A stretch of 64,000 bases of DNA from Laburnicola sp. R22_1 (GCA_014281115.1 JACONQ010000003.1:248001-312000); one strand, 5' to 3'; numbered from the stretch's first letter, positions 1 through 13,649 are shown. The notes: a model not told the origin generated them from the letters alone. Numbers and translations: made by a program.

Positions 1-1141
1 TCATCTTGTGCTAGTGAAGTGCTGATTGATTTCACTGTCTTCTCGCTGCTCTCAGACTGTTTTCCCCTCTGTTTTGCAGTCCCAGCTTGAGCACCCGTCT
101 GTCAACAGTGAAGGTACAAAAGTTGGCTAAACATCACGTGCGGGGTTAGGACTTCCAGATACCTCCGCGGCTCGGTACATGCGCACTCGAACCGCACGAG
201 ATATCATCTGATACTCATTCATCTCCATTATTGAGTGACCCTTTCAAGCCCCTGCACATGCAAAACCTTTTGCATCACACACCATTGTTCGATCAGTGAA
301 CATGCCCGGTCAATGCCAAGTTTCCCAAAGCGGAAACTGATCATCGTCTTCGCGCGAACTTTGGTCAGATAAGGTCGATTAATCTCTTCGCGTTGTTGCG
401 CACAGCAAGTAAACCTGGAGCCCTGGAGCGCAGAGAGGCACGTGATGAGTTCAGTCACGTGGTGATCCGTCGTAAGCCGGTGAGAATGTCAGACCATTTC
501 ATCCGCTGTTGGTGGAGTTGGACCGATTTTGGGTTGAAACGCTGCCATCAGCAGTAGAGCCAGACAGTGGCGTGTGCTAACCCCATAATCTCCCCAAACA
601 TGGCGGATCCCCGCCTTCCTGGACCCACAAACCGCCATTTATCCAGCGCCCTCCGATGGCCAGGACAGCGGACAAGCAACTTTGTGTCCAGCATCTCTCT
701 CGCCGCTGGAGTAGCCGTGGAGTCGGTACCAAAGCGATTCCAGTAGCGACTGCTCCTCCTTTCCAGCGACCAGAACAGGCCAAACATTGTCTGGCGACCT
801 GCTTGATCGAGCGAGAGGCTGCAGGAATTGCTTATCATCATATAAACTACTGCCGAGGTACGACCATCTCTCTTGGTTTCTGTTGGCACCTTCCGCATAT
901 CGGCCTAGTCTCGCCTTGGCAGATCCCTTGCACCCGTCCACAGCCGTCGTCCACGGGTACCTGGTTGCCACCTGCTTCTCACACTCGGGGCCGACCACAC
1001 GACCGTGACGCCAACATCATTGATTCGTGCCTCCAGTATAAAGATGGTCTCGCCCGCTCCCACCAGGCCTCTGCACCGATCTTCTGTTGCTCCTCACGAA
1101 GGACAACACAGCTCAAGCCTGCCTAATAAGGTAGCGCCAAG
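1..1141. other. Upstream region without a convincing gene
   Basis: No supported gene. Several overlapping open frames lie at about 548-1126 on both strands, but none resembles a known family or begins with a convincing signal or splice structure. The stretch probably holds the 5' flank of the M13 protease gene that starts at 1142. Confidence 0.5.
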
Positions 1142-3521
1142 ATGGTTCACAACGGGCAATCGTCGCACATGTCAAGCCGCAAGCTTTTGGTAGCGTTCGT
1201 AGCCTTATTTGGCAGTGCGGTCGGGTCCCCTCTCAGCGGGTCCCAGAGTCCCCGTACGTGTTAGGTATTTCAATTGAAAGACGAAGGCTGATGATCAATC
1301 AAGTTGGCCTCAACAAGCGCAGCTATGCCAGACCTCCCCCTTTCGTAGGAGACTGGTCATCTTCGCGAGCGAGTCGCCGCCAAAACGAAGATGTCTGCAC
1401 TACGGATGCTTGCCAGTCCTTTGCGGATTCGGTCATTGCTGGCCGTGCAAAGAACTACACCGACGTCGATCCATGCACTGACTTTGCGACCTACACCTGC
1501 GCCAACTGGTGGGCCACTCATGACTTTCGGGCTGATCAGTCAAGTAGGCACTCCGCCAGATATCGTGAAAGTGGATGGTATTGACCAGAACTACAGGTAT
1601 CGGCGCCCTATCGATTATGGCAGATGTCAACACGGCTTTGATGAGAGCTATTCTGGAGTCACCATACCCCACCAACACCACTGTCAACAGTACTTATGCG
1701 ACAGGCAATGCCACCGAGTTGGACAGGCAAAACTTCGACAAGATGATTGCAGCCTATGACTCATGCATGGACGTGGAAGCTATTGATGAAGTCGGTGCCA
1801 AGCCTCTTCAGGATATCTTAGACGCATTTGCGGCTCTTTCATCTGGAAACAGCAGTTCCGGCACAACTGACCTAACCGACAAATTGATATGGATTCAGCG
1901 GTACGGAGGAAGTGGTATTGTACAAGCATTCACCTCCGCAGACGACAAGAACCCTAACGTCACTACCGTTGGTCTTGATTCTGGCTTTCTCGGTCTCGAT
2001 GCAAAGGAGTATTACACGGACGACGAGGCCATTGCTAACTATACGGCGGCCATCGTCGGGATGTTCGACATCATGTTTGGCGAAGACGAGCATGACATTC
2101 ACGAAAAATTGGCCGATGAGATTGTCGCTCTGGAAAAGGCCCTCTCTGCAGCTACTCCTGACCCCGCGAAGGCCGGTGACGTAGAATACTACTACAATCC
2201 CATGCCCATCGCCGAGGCCGACGAACTGCTTCCAGAGATATCTTTCTCACGTTTGATTAAGGCTCTGGCGCCGAGCAACTACACCATTGGCGACGTCATT
2301 GTGTATACCCCCGAGTACTTCCCTAATGTGTCGTCTATTCTTCAAAATACCACAAGCGAAGCCGTGGACGCATATTTGGAATGGGTGCTGATTCAATCTT
2401 GGGCCTCGCGTCTTTCTAACAAAGTCAACGGTCCCTATCGTCGCTTGCAAAATGAACTGTCTGGAAAAGACCCCGAGGCCGTCGCTGAGCGCTGGAGGAC
2501 TTGCTTCCGTGACGTTGACTGGAACCTTGCTTGGATTGAGAGCGCGTTCTTTGTCCGTCGGGCTTTTAGCCCCGAGGCAAAGACCTTTGGAGAGCGCATC
2601 ATCACCGACATCGAAGACATCTTCATGGACAAGCTGAAGACTTACGAATGGATGAGCGATGAGGTGAAAGAACTGGCCACCCAAAAGGTCCTCAACATGG
2701 TTGAGAAGATTGGCTACCCTGACATCTCCCCCAACATCCAAGATCCCAAAGCACTGGCCGACTTCTATGCGACCCTGAACGTAACCGCCGATTCATGGTT
2801 CGAAAACGGTCTCGCATACAACAACTTCAGTTTGACCGGCGCCTGGAATGATCTGCTTCACCCCACCGACAAGGATCGCTGGTTCATGAGTGCGCCGACT
2901 GTCAACGCCTACTTCAACCCTCCTTCCAACGAGATTGCCTTCCCCGCCGGTATCATGCAGCAGCCACTCTTCAACCTTGAGCTTCCCGAGTACGTCTCGT
3001 ACGGAGCTTTCGGTGCCGTCGCTGGCCACGAACTCACGCACGCTTTTGACAGCAGCGGCAGCCACTATGACGAGAACGGCGCCTACCGTGACTGGTGGGA
3101 CAACGCAACGCTCGCCAACTTCGAGAACAAAACACAGTGCTTCATCGACCAGTTCTCCAAATACACCATCAAGACGCCTGCCGGCGAGCAGCTCAACGTC
3201 AACGGCGACTTGACCAAGGGCGAGAACGTCGCCGATACCGGTGGTCTGTCAGCCAGTTTCTCAGCATGGCAGAAGCGCAACAAGGACTCGCCTAACCAGC
3301 TTCTGCCTGGTCTGGAGGAGTACACCAGGGAGCAGCTCTTCTTCCTCTCCTTTGGTGGTGTGTGGTGTGGCGAGGCGAGGCCGGCGGAGGCGGTGCGTAG
3401 GATCTATTCAGACCCGCATTCGCCGCCCAGCGTGCGGATTTTGGGTACGGTGGCCAACCAGAGGGGGTTCAAAGAGGCGTTTAACTGCGCTGCTAAGGAG
3501 CCTACTTGTGAACTGTGGTAG
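1142..3521 (+). CDS. Secreted M13 family (neprilysin-like) zinc metallopeptidase
   Basis: Three exons: 1142-1253, 1304-1543 and 1597-3521, with introns of 50 and 53 nt and consistent phases, giving about 758 aa, the usual M13 length. The N-terminus has a signal peptide; an alternative start at 1169 (MSSRKLL) would place it closer to the end. Exon 2 carries the typical N-terminal M13 block with DPCTDFATYTC followed by HDFRAD. The zinc site is HELTH at about residues 595-599 and the third ligand is the Glu of ENVAD near residue 660. The substrate-binding NAYFNPPSNEIAFPAG stretch precedes it, and the chain ends in CELW, the usual M13 terminal Cys-x-x-Trp. The family cleaves peptides outside the cell or at its surface. 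All key residues are present, so the gene looks functional. Confidence 0.93.
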
Positions 3522-3721
3522 GCTTGCGGTTGGCTTGCGCACTGCGCTTTGTAAAACAAATAAAGTATTAATAGAACTATTCGTATCGTTCAAATATCCT
3601 TTTCCCTGACACTCGTTTCGATAAAAGCTAATGAAATACCCTGTTTCGTTTGTAATATGGAAAGCGAATCATGCATGATTCCAAATAGGTCCTCGATCTG
3701 TTCATTGATTGCGTGAAGAGC

Positions 3722-6354
3722 TCATAGCTTATCTGGAAGCAGTGCATGCTTGAAATCGTTCATGAACGCGCATCTAACCTTTCTTTTCCATATCCCCTCC
3801 TCTTGGTGCCAATCCGAGTCTACTTCAGCCACTCCACACCAATTCGCTCCCCAATAGTGTTCGCCCATGTCGCCATGCGGGCCAGCGTACCAGGGTGCAT
3901 CATGTTTGTCATCGGCATGGAAAGGATCTGCAAGCGTAAATCTAATCTTTGACTTGGACGCATCGTTGCCATCGTCAACTGTGATGTGGATCATAAATTT
4001 GGCTCCACCGACATCAAGATATGTTGCTGGCCCTTCTATTTTGGCATTGACGCCCCAAGGGTCTGCGAAGAGTTCCCACTCAATCTGCCAGTCATCGGCT
4101 TTGATCTGTTGCCTGATCATGATGAGATATTGCGCCCAGTTCTCGGGAAGCCGGGGTCCTGGTGTTGGTTCTAGTGTCGGTGCAGGCGGAGGTGTGTACA
4201 GATCCACTTCATACGATGCCTCGCCACATTCTGTGGGAACAGAGCCTTTTCTGGCCGCCCCTCCCCACCATCTACCTATAAGATGTCAGTAACGTCAGAT
4301 GTCACGGGTTATTAGACGTCCCTCACATTCATTGTAGTAAAGCATCTGTCCAAAGACATCTTTGCAGTTGAGCGAACACTGTCCGCCACCATCTTCCCAG
4401 CGCAGCTTCCAGTGTAAGCTGTCTTTGTCGGTGTTCTCATACGTAAAGTTGCTTCTTTTAGCAAGTCCGCGTTGATGAATCTCTCTTCGCCGTAGCTCAT
4501 CGTGGTCTTTGCAAGCAGCCTCGATGGCCTCATCGAATCGAGCAGTGTCCATGCTCAACCAACTGCTTGCATCACACTTTGGATGAGAGATTGAGTCTTC
4601 GAGGTCCTGCATGAACTGTTCCAGTTCCTCAAAATAACCTCGTTCAACGATGTGTGAGGAAGGGTCCTGGACGCTTTCACATGGGCATCCACTGTTCTTT
4701 TCAGATTGCTATAAGTGGATTCAGTTATGTAATGCTGGGCGTATGATGATGGGTTACTCACCTTTGAGCAAAACCCTAGCTGTATTGTTTCCTCTGGTCC
4801 ATAGAACTCACTCGGGGTAGTATCAACTCTTACGTAACCCTTGCAATTATCATCGTAGCAAAATAACTCGTTCTCGCAGTCAACTTGGTCTGTCGTTAGT
4901 TTCACAATCATCTCCGCCGCCATATGTACCAGGAAGAGGCGATACTGTAATTCTGCTGCCCTCATAACGGCGTCGTAGATAATGCTGAGAATAATGGAGG
5001 CGGTCATCATCATGCGATGCATCATTCTCCTGTTGGGTGGGGCGTCTCCTCTCTCAAAGCCTCGACGTCCGACTATGACCGCCATGTTAGCCCCATTCAA
5101 GTTGATATCCGGAAATGCGGCACCATCCGGATGAGCGTCCAGATTCATGGGATTGTTCTCGTTTGCAGGTACCATTCCTCTAAGTGTGTCTTCGTCGACT
5201 GTGAAGAGGGTGTTAGTCGAAGTTCCTAGCAGAGCCTCAGCACATTCTTCTGATAGTTCCGGATTTCGTTTGCTGATGCCAGAGAGATCTCGTTTGGCAT
5301 TGGCCTCGCGGTCGCCTGCACAAACACGTCTGACTTGCTCAAGACCTATGACGGCAAGGTAGTCTCGCAGACGCCGTTCCAGGTCTTCCGGGATGAGGAT
5401 CAAGATATCCCCCTTCTTGTGCTCGCCACCGTCCTCTGTGGTCTCCTCTACTATTATTATTGTGTCTTCGGGTCTTGGGACTGTAAGCTTCTCACTAGGT
5501 AACGTTCATCAATAAGCTTACTTGGCTGTGGGTGTAGGCGTCGGGGTGACCGTGACGGTTGCAACGACCACATCATCTACCCCAGTCGCAATAGCAATGG
5601 TAGAGGCATCCGTCATAGACTGAAGTTGTTCAAGAGGGCCGTTTCCAGCACTGTCAAGATGTACTTTCGATGGAACTCCCTTGGACAAACCGTGTCCGGC
5701 TGCTAGTCCTAAGCCAACAATTATAACATCCACAATACTAGCCAACAAATCCGCAACAGTCGTTGCGGCAACAAGTAACGGACCGAAGCGTTTAGTATGC
5801 GCCCGGAGAGTACTGTCGTGTAGAAGCCGTCCTACGGTATCGATGCAGTCTTGCATATTTGACTCGTCTTTACACTTCTCGGCGACTATAACGCCGATGT
5901 CTTCGACAATGTCGTCTCCCAACGCGATATCGATGCCACCTTCTGGTATGATGTCATGATAACCGGATGGATAGATAATCACATCGTGTCCTTTGGGTCT
6001 AGGCTCTTCTTGTGTCTCTGGCACCTATTGAAGTTGTGAGAAATCGGTTGTGTAAACAAGGTCTCGGTGACTTGCCAGCGGTGGTTCAAATCCATCTGGG
6101 GGTCCCGCTGGAGAGGCATGAACCTATTGGAAAGTAATGCTGAGCGGAGGTCGATGTTTCCCGCGGAGTCAGGAACTTACAGCTCGTGTAGGAACATACT
6201 GGTTGAGGTCTCCCAGATATATAGTTGGGATAGTTTCTTCTCTCTGAGCAACATTCGGTCTGATTATTGCACCAGAAGGGGGTGCTAAAGCAGAGCCAAA
6301 CGATAATGCAGCAAGCCCAGTGAATGATAGAAGTTGTATCACCAGATGCGACAT
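3722..6354 (-). CDS. Large secreted protein of unknown function, Cys-rich C-terminal part
   Basis: Not recognised. Model of six exons: 6354-6181, 6123-6058, 6024-5522, 5473-4762, 4708-4327 and 4275-3722, about 796 aa. Four introns (58, 48, 53 and 51 nt) have clear GTAAGT/GTGAGT-type donors and join in frame. The intron between exons 2 and 3 would be only 33 nt; an alternative is exon 2 ending at 6072 and exon 3 starting at 6017. The start has a clear signal peptide (MSHLVIQLLSFTGLAALSFG). A hydrophobic stretch lies near FGPLLVAATTVADLLASIVD, followed by a Thr/Pro run. The C-terminal third has spaced cysteines (CDASSW, CKDHDE, CSLNCKDVF, NECEG, PTECGEASYEVDLY), which suggests a disulfide-bonded secreted domain like those of other fungal secreted proteins. 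No catalytic motif was seen. It converges with the M13 protease gene. Confidence 0.75.
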
Positions 6355-7597
6355 GTTGGACGTATGTGATGCGTTCGGATGGTGCGATCAATAAGTGTCA
6401 GAATGGGTAGCGAAGATGATAATCTGGAATGACTCTAAAGAACTTACTAAATACAAGATTCTTCCATGATTGCATAACCGCACGGTTCAAAGACATATAT
6501 CTGTCAGGTTAACTCTGGAGGGCCTGGGATGGAAGAACAAGACCAATGATCTCATGCCCAATCTTCTTTTCGGTTTCACTCGGTTCAAACCCTGCAACTC
6601 CTGCATCTACGTTCGAGAAGCACTACGCCTTCGTCGACCGACTGTCCGCGCCGCCTGAGCTGTGCACACTCTGATACATCATCGCTCACAACATTGAAGA
6701 TACGGCGTGAGTGGCACACTCACCGCTCCAAATAAAGTATCACGAGTATGAATCTGAACGATCTGGAGTTTCGTAGTGTTTTTCGGCGTGTTGGTGCTGC
6801 AGCGTGTTCTGATGTGCTGCGGCGTGTTGCGGCGTCATACCTAGGTATGAATGACATCAGTGCGTGCGCGATCATGCCGCAGTAGGATATCATGTAACTC
6901 AAACTCTGCCGAATTTGCGATTCAGAGAGTGGGCTGTCAGTGCCCGAAACATACATCGACACTGTTACAGATTAGTTGGAAGGCCGAATTCGGTAGCGCG
7001 AAATATCGCATGCGCCGTACGATCTGGGTTGTTGGCCTGAACAAAGTAAGCAACGCCGTTGCACAGCCTCAGCCTGACCTAGAACTCAGTTCTATCCAAT
7101 TTACGTTTCAATTGGGTGTTTAGTTGCAACGCCGCAACGCCGCACGGCTAAGCTCTTTGTGCACGTGAAGAACGGTCAAGCAGCGAGTCATACTGGCGGC
7201 GTCAAAGTCTTACGACATCATAGCGCAGTCGTTCAGCGACACTAGAGAATAATACTTGCGATCTGTCAAGAAGCCACATGTGTTTGGCGACTTGTTCTCG
7301 GCAGTGATGATGAAGTGCATCCTCATCGTATTTACGCCTCAAACACGAAGGCGGCGAGTGTAAAATCCTCACTGACATTTCTACAACTTGTTTCATAAAT
7401 TTTGATTGAGAAGGATGATCCTTCGTTTCATCCAGTGAACACGGCACAGAGTCATGAAGATCTGTCCATGATCATTCGGACACGTCTCATTCCTATTCTC
7501 AAAGAATAAGCCCCTACCACGGTAGGTAGCATATAGGTCCTTGTTAGCAGATGATGAAACCTTTTTCTGCCAAACCAAGTTCTCCTATTTTGTGAAA
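6355..7597. other. Intergenic, divergent promoters of two secreted-protein genes
   Basis: No supported gene. It lies between the divergent starts at 6354 (minus) and 7598 (plus). GC-rich copies of a gcggcgt-type motif near 6785-6835 recur inverted near 7122-7145, a possible worn small inverted-repeat element, but the match is short. Confidence 0.4.
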
Positions 7598-9099
7598 ATG
7601 TCAACTATTCGTTCCATTATACTCTTACTGTGCACCTTCCTGAGCTTCTTGACGGTGGTTTCAGCTTACAAGATAGATCAGTCGTGTCGAGATGCAGGTA
7701 TATGTATGGTACTTCTTAGGATACATTAAAGAGCGCTCTTCAAGCTAATTTTGTACAGACGAAGAGGTGGAGGAAGCATTGAATGAGGCATTGGCTATGG
7801 CCCAGGCTGGTGTCGATGCTATCAAGATGGCACAAGTCCGAGATCACCTCAACCAAGACTTCGCTAGGGTTGATAACGTTTGGGATGATGTTCCTCCACG
7901 GCCAAGAGAGCTGCAGGATTTGATCAGAAATCTGTTTGCACATCAGGACATCATCGAAGAACGCCTACCAGACGTGCCTGAAAACGAACGAACTAAGCGA
8001 AACTACAAGCAAACCTTGAGAACAATAAAACTGACGGCTGTTTTTAGTAAGCCGAAGATTGCTACTTTTCTTTCTATAGCTAATTCAAGAGTAGAGACAT
8101 TGGATGGCATCATCAGGCATATAGGTAACCCCGGGTCGGCGCAATTTCCGGCTTCGACCGACGCTGTGAGTTTTCTTCCATGTTCCTGATTCGGCCTTTT
8201 AATTTTGTGTTATAGGTCTTCTATTGCGACGGGACACGATACAAAACCAAGGCGGATAAAGGCGGGCTTTGGGCTTTAGACACAAGTATGCTTTCAAGTA
8301 ACTCTATCCGACGTTATAACCTGGTTAATTGATTTTATATAGACGACGGCGTCAAACGCAAGTGGGGTAGAGGTCTTTGTTCACGAGGACATGCGCACTT
8401 CACTGTATTAGCGCAAACGTATCCCGCCGCGAGAGGATACCAAAATAAATTGCAGCCCAGTACTGTGCAAATTTGCAAACCGTTGATTGGATACGTCAAG
8501 AAGTCAAAGCTCCGAACATGGGCTTTTGAAACACATAACAAGATTGGGAGTAAACTCAAAGAATCAGGATTGGGAAATTTTGCGCAGGTTGGTGAGTCGT
8601 CCCAATCATTAATATTCCTCCTCTATGTTCTCCCCAGTCTATATAGATTTGGCGGAAATAACTAACATGTACACCTAGACACGATGAAACTTCTGGCTGT
8701 AACTCTCTTGCACGAAATGACCCATACGACGCCGGGTGGAGAACGAGATGACGTAAAAGTAAAAGGTGGAATTTTGGGCGACAAGAAAAGCGCATATGGT
8801 TGGTACAGACAGAAAAGGCTCGCAAAAACGCTCCCATACGTTGACAGAGACGAGGAGACTGCGTGTGACAATAATGCAGATAGCATTGCATTCTTTGCGC
8901 TAGGTATGCCTCATTCTCTCACGCTGGAATTTACTAAGAGATTTTGGCAGGATGTTCATTGATGTCCGATGCGGATAATCCGCGGCGTATCACGGATGAC
9001 GGGAGAATTGTGCCGATAGAGGGCGGACAACCAGTCGATTGGACGCCGAATAGCTGGACACGTAGGTGGTTCGAAGCTACTGGAACCTTCGTGCAGTAG
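7598..9099 (+). CDS. Secreted M35-like (aspzincin-type) zinc metalloprotease
   Basis: Six exons join in frame: 7598-7697, 7759-8165, 8216-8285, 8343-8591, 8679-8903 and 8951-9099, about 399 aa. A signal peptide (MSTIRSIILLLCTFLSFL...VSA) opens the protein. After a helical N-terminal half comes FYCDGTRY and later LLHEMTHTTPGG, with the HExxH zinc site at about residues 287-291. Downstream AYGWYR, RLAKTL and NNADSIAFFALG match the layout of deuterolysin/M35 proteases, in which an Asp after HExxH is the third ligand and a conserved Asn-Ala-Asp precedes the last helix. The exact third ligand was not assigned; the Asp of GDKKSAYG is a candidate. Its stop is 35 bases from the duplicated target site of the retrotransposon downstream. 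Confidence 0.82.
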
Positions 9100-9133
9100 G
9101 CGCGCAGTAACAACAGGTGTAACAGTGGAGGGT

Positions 9134-9146
9134 CATAATGTAGATG
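9134..9146. repeat. Target site duplication, 3' side of the LINE
   Basis: The 13-base word cataatgtagatg occurs here and again, exactly, at 15363-15375. The two copies flank the decayed non-LTR element and are read as its target duplication. Confidence 0.8.
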
Positions 9147-10099
9147 TAGTAGTAGTAGTAGTAGTATTGATTAACGTCCAGGAACCTAGGTTCTAGCCTC
9201 CCATGGGGCATGGGGACGCGCCGAGTAGCCATCTGGGGCCAGCCAGATGGTAAAGGCGATTCATGCTATAAACTATTGCCGTCTCTTGCAGCGGCTCGTA
9301 AGAGTCCGCCCCCCTCCGTGCGGGGGCTGAATCCGTGTCTTCATGCCTATAGGCTGAGATGTCAGGGTGTAGCTATTATACATATAACAATCCAAAGCAG
9401 GGGCAGCTTTAGCTGCCCCAAAGCTATGTTAAAAAGTGCCAAGACCTTAGCGTAAAACTAGTATAGGAAAGGTAAGAATTGTGTAGACAGTAAGGAGAGG
9501 TAAGAAGAGTAGGAGAGCGTAGGGGAGGTTGCCTCGTGTGGCAAGATATCAGGATAAGAGGCACCCCTACTGGGAGCTCAGACAGAGTCGACGCTAGAGG
9601 AGCTATCCCAGGTTATTATCGCGCCCGCTAGTATCTGTGGCTTAGTAGGCAGTCTATAGAACCAACATTTATTTGTTAGTGTTAGTGGGGTTGGCAAGCT
9701 CTAGTAAGAGTTAAAAATCTTTAGGCTTAAGGGTCTTTAAGTATTTAACGCCCTCCCGTGTGGTGCTAGGAGGGAGAGGGGGTTGTTTTGGCCAGTAGCG
9801 GAACTTTCAGACTGCTCGTGGGCAGTGAACTATGTAGTCTGGCGCAAGGTCTGCCCTATAGAAGTATCTTATGACTGCGTTGTTGTGTTTAAACTTCTTA
9901 TAGTACTAAGTGTAGTGTCTATAGCGGGTGCGCATAAATAGTAGCTTTGCAAGCGTTAGTTGTTAGAGGGTAAGCTCCTTTAGCTGTTTTGCAGGGCGAT
10001 ACTTAAGGTCCCACTATATATACCACCTGGACAGATTTAGTGTGTGCTTGCGCCACTAGTCCATCTCTGCGCTCCTAGTAAGGGCGCGAACGTCTAACT

Positions 10100-13000
10100 T
10101 AAGGCCTAAGGCTGTGGGTTTAGTTGCCATGCCGTGTGGAGGTTTAGGGGTCCTTGCCGCGTTGTCTGCTAGCTAGTCTGCCTATTTGTTTCCCTCTATA
10201 TTGCAGTGTCCTAGGGACCACTAGACAGTAATGTCCAGGTTCTTAATTGTCTCTTAGCACCTAACGAACGCCCACTATAAGGAGGGGGATGGGTTGCCTC
10301 TGATGTACCATATAACAGAGGTGCTATCTATGCACATGTATATGCGTCTAAGCTGGTAGGCCAGCGTGCGGAGCGTGTGTGAGAGTCCTCGCCACGCGCC
10401 TACAGCTTCGGCATTAAAGACGTGGGACCTGGGGTTAAGGGAGCTATTGCCCTATAGGGTAAGAGTCTGCCCTTTGTATATAGCGTAGCTGTATGTGACA
10501 TACTTAACGCCATTAAGCCATTATTTAGAGCTGTTAGAGAAGACAGTAATAGCAATTAGTAGGAGAAGGGCCTACTACTCCTTAAAGCGGCGGGCGGCTT
10601 CCTTCTTATTCACATGGCCTGTGGGGTTGTCGCGGCTCCCAGGGGAGTAGTGGGGGGCGCGGAATTCGGGTTGGGGTACTGGGTCGAAGACCTGTGCTAG
10701 TTGTTGTACCTTCGTGCGGGCTCTCTGTAGGAGGCCTGCGCCTCGGCCTCTTCTAACTATAGGAAGGTGAGTCCTAGCAGTTAGCGGGTGCTTTTTGTCA
10801 ATTATTAGCAGGTGTGCTGCAAAGCGGAACTTGCAGGTTTCTAGGGCTACTGCTGCTAAGGGGAGTCTAGCGTCCCTAAAGATAGCGGTGGTGGGTGTGG
10901 TCTAGTAGGCTAGAACAACAGCTCTGCATGCCTGCCTAAGGACCTTGTCGAGTGTTTCTATGTGCCAACCCAGTCAGGTGCTCACTTTGGCGCCTTTTAA
11001 CTAGCGCATAATTCTAGAGGGTTTGGTTCTTCCTCTATACCAGGCCTCCGCTCCGTACAGGAGTCAGGGGAGGACGCAGGAGATCACCGCTTTGCGCAAA
11101 GACCCTAGTAGGGGGCCGTGTTTAATCTAAGCAAGGCTGCGGATGTGGTGGGCAACAACCCTTGTCTTTGCGGCGCGTATAGCCACATAGGTCTTAAAGG
11201 TAAGCTTTCTATTAAACCATACGCCTAGCCAGCGCAGTGCAGGTACCTTACTTGTGGGGAGGATTGGGTAAATAGTAAGGTAATCGTTAACGGCGCAGGG
11301 CGGCGCGTAGTCCCCATTCTGTCTTATAAGGTGGATTATTTTAAGCTTGTCTAGTAAGAAAGCAATCTTATAGTCCGCGCTGTATAAGTTAATCTTACAG
11401 ACTTGTTTAGCAAGTATTTTAACATTAAGGTCAAGACTATAGGAGGCGCTATAGAGGCATATGTCGTTAGTATAGCCAAAGCGTATAGTTGTATCCTAGA
11501 GCAGTAGCTCTATAAGGTATAATATATAGATAATAAAGGAGAATGGCGAGCCCTATAGGGTGCCGCAGGCCACTAGGTGGCGGCCAGAACAGTGTTGGCC
11601 GTAGCGGACAAGAATGTGTCGGTTCATAAGAATGTTGCGTGTAAGGACTAGGACCTTCTAGTGCCAGCCTTAGTCTTTCATACAGTGCAGTAGCCAGTTA
11701 ACTAGCAGCGCGTTAAAAGCTCCTAGTATATCCATAGTTACCATAGTGACGTGTTTGCCCTCGCTAAAAGCGAGTTCGGCTTCATAGGTGAAGGCCGTGA
11801 TTAGGTCCATGGCCGACCTTTTTAGGAGGGCCCCCCCATGCTAGAGGCTTAGGACGCCGTGCAGCACAGCCAAGTGGGCTATGCGCCGAGCGATTACCCT
11901 TTTAAAACCTTTACTAAGGCAGAGCAGCATAGCAAGTGGTCTTATAGACCCTAGGATTGTGTAGTCTTTCTTGCCAAGTTTCTTAATAAAAACAATCTCC
12001 CCATCTGTCCAGGCGGCCGGGTAGTGGTTAAGCAATAGTAGGTCGCGGTAGATGTCGCAAACGTACTATCTAATGTGGTTCCAGCATGCTGTGAGCAGCC
12101 AGACTGTTATGCCATCAGCGCCTAGTAAGGTGCTAGAGACCCCAATCACGCAGCGCTCCGTCTCTTTAATCGATAGGTACGTGTCCCACAGGATAGTAGG
12201 GTGTTCTTATGGGGTGGGTGGTTCCGGCAGATCGTCCTCCGCCATAAATCTGCAGAGAAGTGCTTGTTGTAGCATCTTAGCCTTGTCTTTGTCTTTAGTC
12301 GCCTTCGCGCCTCTAAACACTATTAGTGCCTGTGTTCTAGTAGGTTCCAGCTTATGCTAATTAATAATGCGGAAAAGTTCCTAGTCGCCTTTAGCGTTAT
12401 CTATAGTGTGTTGCCAGTACTCCTTCTTTGCCTTGCGGACTATCGCTAGAAAAGTACGTGTCTTATTAGAGGGGCCCTAGCTAGTGTGGCCGTTAAGCGA
12501 GTGGAGGTGTGCTCAATAAGCTGTCTTGCAATCGTCTGTCCACCAGGGCGCCAAGTAGCCTGTCCCTCTCTTCTTTCTACCTGCCGTCTTTAGGGCGTTA
12601 GTAAGAACTTCTTCTAAGGCAGCAACGCGCCTATTAACGTGCTCGCAGGTCTATGGCCTGTCTAAGCGGGGGGCGCCTTTTATTCTATTAGCAACAGCGT
12701 TGACAAATAGCGGTAGCTTCTTTGTGGGGACCCTATATTAGAACTAGTCAAGGGGCTCCTGTCCTCTGCCAGGGATTGTAGTAACTAACGTGTTATAGTC
12801 TAAGCCGCAGTTCATGTCTGTTCGTACCGCAGTGGTCGCGAAGGGGATGTTGCAGAAAGAGAGGTCTATAATATGCGCGGCCCTATAGGTGGGGATTCCG
12901 GGTTCGCCTATATAATCCATGCCGCTGTCTATAGCCCATTAGGCCAGCTTGGCTCCGCCCTATATAGTTGTGACACCAGGCTTGAACATGTCGTGTTTAG

Positions 13001-13500
13001 CGTTAAGATCACCTCCTGCCAGGCACCTGTTTGGTGGGGTAAGGCAGGTAATATAGTCGAGTACTAGCGTAGTATGTGGCGCCTGGTAAACGTTAAGTAT
13101 GGAGATTCTATTCACTTCGATCCACTGTAGGTCCCTATTATGCAGCGGGGTATAGGGCGTAATCTTTAGTCTGTTGCCCTTATAGGTAAAGATAAGGACC
13201 TGGGGGCGTTCTGCCTCCTAGGTCTCCCGGCTGTCCCAGCCGTCCACTAGTAGATAGAGGTTATAGCTAGGGTAGTTTAAAGTCCGTGTGCCAGGCTAGG
13301 TAGCTAGCTCTTGTATATAAATAATGTCAATGCCCTCTATAAAAGCGATCTTAAGGGCGGCTGTATGTGCTAGGCCACTTCTGCCAACATTAGTCCAGCA
13401 TACTTTTATATTAGGGTCCCTGCGAGGGGTGTATTTGCGGTAGTTGTTCCTTATTAATTAAAGGAGTTGTCCATAGTTATATCCTCCTATAAGGAGGACT
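10100..13500 (-). pseudogene. LINE ORF2 relic: endonuclease, reverse transcriptase, RNase H
   Basis: Reading the minus strand from about 13500: an AP-endonuclease-like part with GGDLNAKHDMF and a later DLSFCN, then reverse transcriptase with YPAAWTDGEIVFIKKLGKKD and IRPLAMLLCLSKGFKRVIAR (12035-11841). Its active-site region reads FGYTND (near 11465), followed by WLGVWFNRKLTFK. RNase H near 10340-10140 is visible as DSTSVIWYIRG, then LGHCNIEGNK and LADNAA. Many in-frame TAG codons interrupt it. The Asp-to-Asn and Ala-to-Thr changes in the active site are G-to-A transitions. No function remains. Confidence 0.85.
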
Positions 13501-13649
13501 ATGTGTGGTCTACATGTCTCGCGCTTTGTGCTGAGAGTGCAGCGAGGTTAAGGCTGCCGCTTATGGGCGCGGTGAGTCTGACTAGTCAGCTTGAGGCGCG
13601 AGCCGCTTGTCGTGCCGCAAGATTGGGGTAGGGGCTTAAGCGCTGTCCT

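Noticed and set aside
548..1126. Overlapping ORFs on both strands upstream of the M13 gene
   Set aside because: No family similarity, no signal peptide and no splice structure; their overlap in several frames suggests chance.
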